From NCBI GenBank assembly GCA_945918815.1, contig CAMEIU010000082.1:1-9274 (forward strand): 9,274 bases of DNA. The letters run 5' to 3'. Positions within the stretch are counted from its first letter, which is position 1. Each line of letters begins with the position of its first letter. The position numbers and the translations under genes are program-made. Under the pieces are notes generated by a model that was not told the origin of the DNA, searched no databases, and saw nothing but the letters and a program-made list of their open reading frames with translations. Positions 1-6,294 of this stretch are shown here, piece after piece. This DNA is from an uncultured Clostridia bacterium. Its GTDB lineage: Bacteria > Bacillota > Clostridia > Oscillospirales > Oscillospiraceae.

Positions 1-28
1 ACCTGCGTTTCGGAACCAACTGCCCAAC

Positions 29-53
29 GGCGCGTCGGGTCGCCGCGCCCTAC
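29..53. repeat. GC-rich hairpin, possible palindromic-repeat remnant
   Basis: GGCGCG at 29-34 can pair with CGCGCC at 44-49 around a 9-nt loop. Read on the minus strand, the stretch begins GTAGGGCG and contains GCGACCC. These words are shared with the large palindrome at 4879-4948, so it may be a shorter or diverged member of the same intergenic repeat class. Positions 1-103 show no convincing gene; it is GC-rich intergenic DNA cut by the window edge. No T-tract follows on the + strand, so a terminator for an upstream gene is not supported. Confidence 0.35.
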
Positions 54-103
54 AGGGGGATGGGAGGGGTTGATCCGGGCGGCAGGGGCGGTGCAAGTTT
101 CAA

Positions 104-158
104 AATCGTCATGAAGTGATACCACCATTGTCAATTGTCAATTATCAATTGTCAATTC
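104..158 (-). repeat. Heptamer-plus-hairpin repeat, copy 1 (inverted)
   Basis: On the + strand, 7-nt units run from 126 (cattgtc, aattgtc, aattatc, aattgtc, aattctc). On the minus strand these read as the same AATTGAC/AATGGAC units seen in copies 2-4. They are followed there by GGT, ATCAC, TTC, ATGAC and GATT (123 back to 104), which lines up position by position with copy 2. Its hairpin is decayed, with only three central pairs (TCA/TGA), so this looks like an older copy. Of the four copies it is the only one in reverse orientation. Confidence 0.75.
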
Positions 159-177
159 TCTCCTGACCGTTTATAAT
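149..177 (+). promoter_or_regulatory. Sigma-A-type promoter for the giant fusion gene
   Basis: TTGTCA at 149-154 (5 of 6 matches to the -35 consensus) is followed by a 17-nt spacer and a perfect TATAAT at 172-177. Transcription would start near 184, giving a leader of about 25 nt that contains the AAGGAGGG ribosome binding site at 195-202. The -35 hexamer lies inside the heptamer repeat of copy 1, so the repeat contributes half of the promoter. This is the best promoter in the window. Confidence 0.75.
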
Positions 178-208
178 AGTAGTATCGCTTCCAAAAGGAG
201 GGTCCCTC

Positions 209-3200
209 ATGCTGCCCTTTGATATGTCTCTGCTTGCCTCCGCCCTGGCCGGGCCGAGAGAACAGCTCTGTGAAAACGTGCTGGCCGCTTGTCTGCCCTA
301 TATGCCCCTGGAGCCCAGGGAGGGCTGGCTGCCGGCCATTTATCAATACCTGACCCTGGGCCTCTATCCGGTGGCGGGGGAGGAAGCGCCGGCTACGCTG
401 GTGCGGGGCGCGGAGATCTATGTGGAGGCCCTGGAATGGGCATTGGACCATGAGGACGCCCCCTTCGATCCCATGACCGATTTGATTCCCCTGCCGGAGG
501 ACCAGATTGCCAAAAGCCGGGTCCGGGCGGAATATGAGAAATTCCAGGTCCTGGTCCGGCAGGTCCATTTGATGGCCCTGTTGCGCATCGGCCGGGCCTG
601 TATGCCCTTCGACACGGCGTCCCATATCATCGGCGTCCACAATGTGGCCCTCCACGCGGGTATTCTGGCAAAAAAGGCCGGGCTGCCGGTGGACCTGGCG
701 CTGGTCTCCGCCGCCTCCTTCTCCCACGACGTGGGCAAGTTCGGCTGCCGCGGCGCCGACGCCAAACGGATTCCCTACTTACATTATTATTATACCTGGA
801 CCTGGCTGGAAGAGGCGGGCCTGGAGGAAATCGGCCATGTGGCCGCCAACCACTCCACCTGGGACCTGGAATTTGAAAATCTACCCATCGAATCCCTGCT
901 TCTGATCTACGCCGACTTCCGAGTCCGGGGCAGCCGGGTCAATGGGAAAGAGGTCATGGGCATCTACTCCCTCCAGGAGAGCCGGGACATCATCTTCTCC
1001 AAGCTGGCGGACATGACCGAGGAAAAGCAGCGGCGGTACCGGACCGTCTACTGCAAGCTACGGGACTTTGAGCAGTTCCTCATGAGCCACGGCGTCTCCA
1101 CGGACCTGAACCAGACGGAGCTGTTCCCAGTGGCCCAGCCGGACCCGGCTCTGCGGTCCTCCCAGGAGGCCCTGGACGGCCTGCGGCAGATGACCTTTGA
1201 AAACAACATCCGCCTGATGCACACCATCAGCACCGAGCGGACCTTCGATCAATTGTTGGAGCAGGCGAGAGGCGAGCGGACCACCGCCTCCATCCGAACC
1301 TATTTAAGGCTGCTGGACGAGTACAGCACCTACATGACCCGGTCCAACAAGCAGAAGACATTGAGCTTCCTCTATGAGCTTTTGATGCACAAGGAGGGCG
1401 ACGTGCGCCGCCGGGCGGGCCAGATCATGGGCCAGATTCTCGCCAACTCCGGTCCCCGCTACCGCAAGGAGCTGCCGGCGGGCGCGCCGAAATTCGCCAT
1501 GGCCCCGGCCATGATGGACATTCTGGACAAGGCCCAGGAGCTGTGGGACAGCTATGTGGAGCAGTGCCTCCACCCGGACCGGCGCATCACCGCCGGGCAC
1601 GCCCTGCGGATCTCCAACTCCCTCAAGGCCATCACCGACAGTCTGTTCCGGTCCTGCCTGGAGGAAGAGGCCCCGATTCTGGTGCAGCCCCTTCTGAAGC
1701 GGCTGCCGGAGGCGTCGGAGGCGGACCGGTTTATTCTGGTGGACGCCCTGTGCCATGTGCCCCTGACAGCCCTGAGGCGGGAGGTCCTGCCCTTGTTGGA
1801 GCGGGCCGTGGCGCCCATGCTGGAAGGGCCGGTCCACCACCGGATTGTGGCCTTGCAGCTGGTGGAGCATCTGCTGCCGCTGCTTCAGCCGTCGGTCCAT
1901 GCGGCGCTGGAGCAGGCCCTGGAGCGGGCGGCCCGGGACCGGGAGTTCGCCGTGGCCTATCTTGCCAGACGAATCCGCAACGTCCTGCGGCCCCAGTCCG
2001 GCCCGGCCAGCCACACCGACGTGGCCCAGCTGTACCTGAGCAACCTGAAAAACGCCGTCCACTGGACCGTGAAGCTGGTCCAGATCGACGTCCTCTGCGA
2101 CGACGCGGTCCACCATCCCCAGTCGGCCTTCCACACGGCCATGCACCTTTCCAACCTCCTGTCCGTCAGCGAGCATCTGCCGGTCCGGGAGCACGCGGGC
2201 CAGGGCCTGCTCCGCATCGCGGGCCATCTGACCGTGGACCAGCGGAACGAGATCGCCGTGGACCTGCTGCGGGAACTGGAAAGCGGCCAGGACCAGGTGT
2301 CCCGGTTCATTCCGCCCTATCTGGGGGCCCTCCTGTGCATGCTGCCGGAAAAGGAGCTGGACGAGGGCGTGGACTTCCTGGAGGGGTTGATCCAGTCCGG
2401 TGTGGAGCGGTCCGCCCGGGCGGCCCTCTATACCCTGGGGGCCATTCTGAACATCCGAAGAGACGATCCGGCCCTGTCCGGCCGCTGCCTGGGCATGCTG
2501 GCCACCGGCGTGGCCCACTATAAGGACTCCATCCACCAGACGGCCCTGGCGGCTCTCTGCCGCGACGTGCTGGCCAAGGGCGCACTGCCCTTGGAGGAAC
2601 GGCGGCGGGCTTTGCTCAAAATTCACAAAAAATTCCTGTGCCTTTTGGCGGAACCCCGGGAGAACCGGCAGACCTTCTTCAACCGGGCCGCCATGCTGAA
2701 TCACCTGTACCGATTCCTGGTGACCTGCGAGGTGACCCTGGGCGAGTTCCCGGTCCCGGCTCCCATGCCCGTGGCCTTCTTCCCCGGCACCTTCGATCCC
2801 TTCTCCACCGGCCACAAGCGCATTGTGGAGGAAATCCGCGCCCTGGGCTTCGAGGTCTATCTGGCCGTGGACGAATTCTCCTGGAGCAAGCGGACCCTGG
2901 CCAAGCTGCGCCGCCGGAAGATCGTCAGCCTGTCCGTGGCCGGCCTCTGGGACGTGTACCTGTTCCCCGATGCCATCCCCGTCAATATCGCCAGCCCCCA
3001 GGATTTGAAGGACCTGCAAAATTTGTTCCCGGGCCGGGAATTATACATGGTGGCGGGCAGCGATGTGATCCGCCACGCCTCGGCCTACCAGACCACGGCC
3101 CCCGGCTCGGCGGCGGACTACAACCATGTGATTTTCTACCGGGAGGAAGCGGAAAATCCCGGCGACGCGCCCTTGGAGACCATCATCCGGGGCAAGCTGA

Positions 3201-4795
3201 AGCTGCTGAGCCTGCCGTCCTATTATGAGACCGTTTCCTCCACCAGAATCCGCGAATATGTGGATAAAAATATGGACATCTCCATGCTGGTGGACCCGGT
3301 GGCCCAGGCCTATATCTATGAGTACGGCCTCTACCTCCGCTCTCCCCAGTTCAAGCGGGTGCTGGAACCCCAGAAGCTCTACTTCCGCTCCTACTCCGCC
3401 GCCACCATGCCTGCCGACCTGCGCTGGTATGCCCAGGGCCGGGAACCGGCGGCCGTGGGCCTCTACACCCGGGAGGGCGACCGGCTGCTGGGCTGGGCCT
3501 GCGGCCACACGGCGGCATTGTCGGAGCTCTATGAGGTGGTGGGCGACATTGAGGCCGCCTCCTACGTCCGCCGCCACACCTCCGGCCATATTCTGGTCCT
3601 GGACGCCGTCCGCTGTGAGGACGGCGAGGACCCGGAGACCTGCCGCCGCCTGGTCAACGAGCTGCTGGCCCGGAGCCTGCCCGCCGGAAACACCTACGGT
3701 CTCTACCGGGCCCGGGAGGTCCGGCCCGCCCTCCAGACGGCCTTGGAGCAGCTGGGATTCACGCCGATCCCGGATCAGAAGGGCCTCTACTATGTAGACA
3801 TGCGGGACCCCATGATCTTCATTCAGGACGTGTACCTCTCTTTGAAGCCGCCCCACAACGCCGATCCGGCGGTGGAGGAAGTGGTGGAGGCCTGCCGTCC
3901 CAAGCTGCGCCGGGCCCTGGTCAATCTGTTCCCCGGCTGCCTGGTCCTGACCTTCGACGCCGAAATGCTGAACCAGGCCCTGCTGGAAAAGGTCCAGACC
4001 CACAACAAGGTCCAGGACGTGCCCCAGGGCGTCCGAAGATTGGGGGCCCAGATGTGCGTCCCCTACGGCAAGATTCTCTCCGACGCCATCGTGCCCAACA
4101 CCGTCACCAAGACCCTCCATGTGGAGAAGGTCTACACGCCGGATATTGAAACCTTCACCGTGGAGGAATACCCGGGCTATTCGTCTTTGCGCAACCAGAT
4201 GCGCACCATCAAGTCCTTCCGCCGCCCGGTGCTGCTGGTGGACGATCTGCTCCACAAGGGCTACCGCATTGACAATCTGGACCCGCTTCTCAAGGAAGAG
4301 GGCGTGGACGTCAGCCGGATCATCGTGGGCATCATGTCCGGCCGCGGCAACGATCTGATGCAGGTCCAGGGCCGGAAGGTGGACTGTGAATACTTCATCC
4401 CGAATTTGCACTACTGGTTCACGGAGAGCGGCCTCTACCCGTTCCTGGGCGGCGACAGCGTGGCGGGCCGCAGCAAAATGGCCCAGATGCTGCCCTCCAT
4501 CAACATGATTCTGCCCTACTACTATCCCAAGTACATCTACGACGCCACGGCCTCCGGCATCCGCCGCCTGTCCCAGGCCTCCCTGGAAAACGCCGCGGCC
4601 ATTCTGGAGGTTCTGGAGCGGCAGCATCAGAAGGCGTTCAACACCACCCTGACCCTGCTCCGCCTCGGCGAAGCCGTCCACAGCCCCCGCCTCCCCGACA
4701 AGGGCAAGCAGATGCAGTACGACCTCAGCGTCCCGGCCTCGGCCTATGTCAAGGAGGACCTGGCATTTCTGAAGCGGACGGAGACGGAATATTGA
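209..4795 (+). CDS. Giant HD / helical / NadD-like nucleotidyltransferase / GNAT-like / PRTase-like fusion
   Basis: Product is 1528 aa. ATG 209 sits 6 nt after AAGGAGGG and about 25 nt after a predicted transcription start. Domains seen: (1) about 135-245, HD phosphohydrolase-like, with H144, the H173-D174 pair in FSHDVGK, H210/H215 and D236 in YADF as likely metal ligands. (2) About 380-845, Leu/Ala-rich helical repeats resembling HEAT/ARM scaffolds; no catalytic motif seen. (3) About 853-1042, NadD/cytidylyltransferase fold: FFPGTFDPFSTGH at 857-869, VAGSD at 948-952, and SSTRIR at 1010-1015 followed by a YIYEYGLY end. (4) About 1050-1200, GNAT-like by the pattern LEQLGF...LYYVDM; weak. (5) About 1205-1440, phosphoribosyltransferase-like, with VLLVDDLLHKGYRI at 1341-1354 resembling the PRPP loop. 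Ordinary NadD is roughly 200 aa. In many Firmicutes nadD neighbours the HD-protein gene yqeK, which gives a precedent for parts 1 and 3 acting together. No signal peptide or membrane segment is evident, so probably cytosolic. True substrate unknown. The stop TGA lies in repeat copy 2. Confidence 0.8.
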   Translation: MLPFDMSLLASALAGPREQLCENVLAACLPYMPLEPREGWLPAIYQYLTLGLYPVAGEEAPATLVRGAEIYVEALEWALDHEDAPFDPMTDLIPLPEDQIAKSRVRAEYEKFQVLVRQVHLMALLRIGRACMPFDTASHIIGVHNVALHAGILAKKAGLPVDLALVSAASFSHDVGKFGCRGADAKRIPYLHYYYTWTWLEEAGLEEIGHVAANHSTWDLEFENLPIESLLLIYADFRVRGSRVNGKEVMGIYSLQESRDIIFSKLADMTEEKQRRYRTVYCKLRDFEQFLMSHGVSTDLNQTELFPVAQPDPALRSSQEALDGLRQMTFENNIRLMHTISTERTFDQLLEQARGERTTASIRTYLRLLDEYSTYMTRSNKQKTLSFLYELLMHKEGDVRRRAGQIMGQILANSGPRYRKELPAGAPKFAMAPAMMDILDKAQELWDSYVEQCLHPDRRITAGHALRISNSLKAITDSLFRSCLEEEAPILVQPLLKRLPEASEADRFILVDALCHVPLTALRREVLPLLERAVAPMLEGPVHHRIVALQLVEHLLPLLQPSVHAALEQALERAARDREFAVAYLARRIRNVLRPQSGPASHTDVAQLYLSNLKNAVHWTVKLVQIDVLCDDAVHHPQSAFHTAMHLSNLLSVSEHLPVREHAGQGLLRIAGHLTVDQRNEIAVDLLRELESGQDQVSRFIPPYLGALLCMLPEKELDEGVDFLEGLIQSGVERSARAALYTLGAILNIRRDDPALSGRCLGMLATGVAHYKDSIHQTALAALCRDVLAKGALPLEERRRALLKIHKKFLCLLAEPRENRQTFFNRAAMLNHLYRFLVTCEVTLGEFPVPAPMPVAFFPGTFDPFSTGHKRIVEEIRALGFEVYLAVDEFSWSKRTLAKLRRRKIVSLSVAGLWDVYLFPDAIPVNIASPQDLKDLQNLFPGRELYMVAGSDVIRHASAYQTTAPGSAADYNHVIFYREEAENPGDAPLETIIRGKLKLLSLPSYYETVSSTRIREYVDKNMDISMLVDPVAQAYIYEYGLYLRSPQFKRVLEPQKLYFRSYSAATMPADLRWYAQGREPAAVGLYTREGDRLLGWACGHTAALSELYEVVGDIEAASYVRRHTSGHILVLDAVRCEDGEDPETCRRLVNELLARSLPAGNTYGLYRAREVRPALQTALEQLGFTPIPDQKGLYYVDMRDPMIFIQDVYLSLKPPHNADPAVEEVVEACRPKLRRALVNLFPGCLVLTFDAEMLNQALLEKVQTHNKVQDVPQGVRRLGAQMCVPYGKILSDAIVPNTVTKTLHVEKVYTPDIETFTVEEYPGYSSLRNQMRTIKSFRRPVLLVDDLLHKGYRIDNLDPLLKEEGVDVSRIIVGIMSGRGNDLMQVQGRKVDCEYFIPNLHYWFTESGLYPFLGGDSVAGRSKMAQMLPSINMILPYYYPKYIYDATASGIRRLSQASLENAAAILEVLERQHQKAFNTTLTLLRLGEAVHSPRLPDKGKQMQYDLSVPASAYVKEDLAFLKRTETEY

Positions 4796-4852
4796 TCAAT
4801 GGACAATGGACAATTGACAATGGACAATGAAGGTGTCGCTTCGCGACGGATT
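4791..4852 (+). repeat. Heptamer-plus-hairpin repeat, copy 2
   Basis: Units attgatc, aatggac, aatggac, aattgac, aatggac and aatgaag run from 4791 to 4832. GGT follows, then a perfect hairpin GTCGC (4835-4839), TTC loop (4840-4842), GCGAC (4843-4847), and GGATT. The first unit contains the TGA stop (4793-4795) of the fusion gene. The hairpin has no T-tract immediately after it, so it is not a standard intrinsic terminator. Confidence 0.85.
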
Positions 4853-4878
4853 AAAATAACACGCACGATCGGATAACG

Positions 4879-4948
4879 CCGTAGGGGCGACCCTTGCGGT
4901 CGCCCGATCGCGTGCACCAACGGGCGACCGCAAGGGTCGCCCCTACGG
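4879..4948. repeat. Perfect 28-bp-arm palindrome (REP/MITE-like)
   Basis: The left arm 4879-4906 is the exact reverse complement of the right arm 4921-4948, with a 14-nt loop (atcgcgtgcaccaa). The outer ends are CCGTAGGGGCGACC and its complement. From memory, GTAGGGGCGACC-type palindromes are abundant between genes in gut Clostridia genomes; I cannot search to confirm. It fills the gap between the fusion gene and the dehydrogenase-like gene, where its RNA would form a very stable stem that may affect read-through or mRNA stability. No T-tract follows. With copy 2 it accounts for most of the 200-bp gap. Confidence 0.85.
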
Positions 4949-4995
4949 ATGTATTTCAGACGGGCTTTTACAATTCCAAGAAAGGAGCGTCTTCC

Positions 4996-6225
4996 ATGGA
5001 ATATCGCGTGAAAAACGGCGTTTGTTATGTGTCTCTCGGCGGGGCCTTTCCGGCGGGGGCGAAGCCTGCGCTGCGGCCGGCCTCGCCTTTGGTGATTTTG
5101 GTCCGCAGGGACCCGGTCCACAGCCGGGGCTTCTGGGCCATCACGGATCTGGGCCAGCTGACGGAGCCGGAGGGACCGGCGGCGCTGCTGCCCCGGCGGA
5201 CCCCGGCGGACGCGCCCCAGGACCTGGCGGAATTCGTCCGGGCCCATGGGGCCTCGGTGCTGAATACCGCCTTCCCCGGTGGCTTCGATTTTGCGGACCG
5301 CTGGTTCGGCCCGAAGCCGGAGCGGTATAAGGTCACCCTGGTGGGCCTGGGGGACGTGGGCGGCACGGTGCTGACCGGCCTCAAGCTCCTGGGACAGGAG
5401 ATCGAAGAGATTCAGATTTTTGATTATAACGAGGCCCAGTGCAAACGCTATGCCATCGAGCTGAATCAGGTGCTGCCCCTGTCGCCGGACCGGCCCATGC
5501 CCAGGATCACCGTCTGCCGGGAGGACCAGCTCTTCCACTGCGACCTGTTCCTGTTCACCGCCTCCCGGGGCGTGCCGCCGGTGGGCCAGGAGGGCGGGGA
5601 CGTGCGCATGGCTCAGTACGAGGCCAACCGGGCTATGCTGGCCGCCTACGCCAGACGCGCCCGGGCCGCCCAGTTCCAGGGCATCTTCTGCCAGATCTCC
5701 GATCCGGTGGACCTTTTGGCAAGGGCGGTGTATCTCGAATCCAACCGGGGTGAGGCCGGCCACTACGACTGGCAGGGCCTCCTGCCGGAGCAGGTCCAGG
5801 GCTTCGGCCTGGGCGTCATGGCCGCCCGGGCACGCTATTACGCGGAGACTCTGAACCTGGACCCCAACCAGGTGGAGGTCTTCGGCCCCCACGGCCAGGG
5901 CCTGGTGGCCGCCAACCGGGTGGACGACGGCTTCGACCCGGACCTGTCGGACCAGCTCTCCAAGCTGACCCGGGAGGCCAATCTCCGGGTCCGGGACCTG
6001 GGCTTCAAGCCCTACATCGCCCCCGGCCTCAGCTCCGCCGCCATTTCCGTTTTGCAGATGCTTCGGGGTGAATACCACTACGGCGCCGTGCCCCTGGGCA
6101 GCGCCTACTTCGGCTGCCGCAGCCGGTTCACCGCCCACGGATTGGAGACCCTGCGGGAACCGCTGCATGAAGAACTGACGGAACGATTGGAGCGGGCGTA
6201 TGGTCAATTGACCATGGACAATTGA
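4996..6225 (+). CDS. Atypical lactate/malate dehydrogenase-like NAD-binding protein
   Basis: Product is 409 aa. Start ATG 4996 is chosen because AAAGGAG (4981-4987) lies 8 nt upstream. An earlier in-frame ATG at 4894 falls inside the palindrome and would add 34 unlikely residues. Residues 1-110 are an unrecognised N-terminal extension. From about 111 the chain follows the LDH/MDH family: Rossmann motif VGLGDVGG (116-123), ribose-binding D143 in IFDYN, a mobile-loop Arg candidate R204, ISDPVD (234-239) for the usual NPVD, R278 matching LDH Arg171, and GPHGQG (297-302) with H299 matching catalytic His195. The relay Asp168 of LDH aligns with Met275, so classical oxoacid reduction is doubtful. 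LDH/MDH enzymes are usually about 310-330 aa. NAD(H) binding is likely, substrate unknown. The C-terminal residues QLTMDN and the stop are encoded by repeat copy 3. Probably transcribed with the flavoprotein gene 69 nt downstream. Confidence 0.8.
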   Translation: MEYRVKNGVCYVSLGGAFPAGAKPALRPASPLVILVRRDPVHSRGFWAITDLGQLTEPEGPAALLPRRTPADAPQDLAEFVRAHGASVLNTAFPGGFDFADRWFGPKPERYKVTLVGLGDVGGTVLTGLKLLGQEIEEIQIFDYNEAQCKRYAIELNQVLPLSPDRPMPRITVCREDQLFHCDLFLFTASRGVPPVGQEGGDVRMAQYEANRAMLAAYARRARAAQFQGIFCQISDPVDLLARAVYLESNRGEAGHYDWQGLLPEQVQGFGLGVMAARARYYAETLNLDPNQVEVFGPHGQGLVAANRVDDGFDPDLSDQLSKLTREANLRVRDLGFKPYIAPGLSSAAISVLQMLRGEYHYGAVPLGSAYFGCRSRFTAHGLETLREPLHEELTERLERAYGQLTMDN

Positions 6226-6261
6226 CAATGGACAATGTAAATTGCCCGTGTTCGGGCGATT
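6204..6261 (+). repeat. Heptamer-plus-hairpin repeat, copy 3
   Basis: Units aattgac, catggac, aattgac, aatggac and aatgtaa occupy 6206-6240. A hairpin follows: ATTGCCCG (6241-6248) against CGGGCGAT (6253-6260), 8 pairs including one T-G, with a TGTT loop. TTC and GATT occur at the same relative places as in the other copies, although the bases before the stem differ. The repeat overlaps the 3' end of the dehydrogenase-like gene and contains its TGA at 6223-6225. Confidence 0.8.
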
Positions 6262-6294
6262 CGTGCGTTTTACGGAAATCATTGGAGGTGCGGC

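Noticed and set aside
126..157. Tandem short units as a CRISPR array
   Set aside because: The units are 7 nt, contiguous and without spacers; no cas genes are present.
1304..3019. 571-codon open frame on the minus strand, and a similar 546-codon one at 3041-4681
   Set aside because: Both are Gln/Gly/His-rich antisense shadows of the fusion gene, with no recognisable motif and no convincing ribosome binding site.
4835..4852. Repeat hairpins (copies 2 and 4) as intrinsic terminators
   Set aside because: Stems are only 5-7 bp and no T-tract follows either one. They are better explained as part of the repeat element.
4894..4995. Upstream start extending the dehydrogenase-like protein by 34 residues
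   Set aside because: The extension is encoded by the palindrome, and the strong Shine-Dalgarno sequence at 4981-4987 is correctly spaced for ATG 4996.
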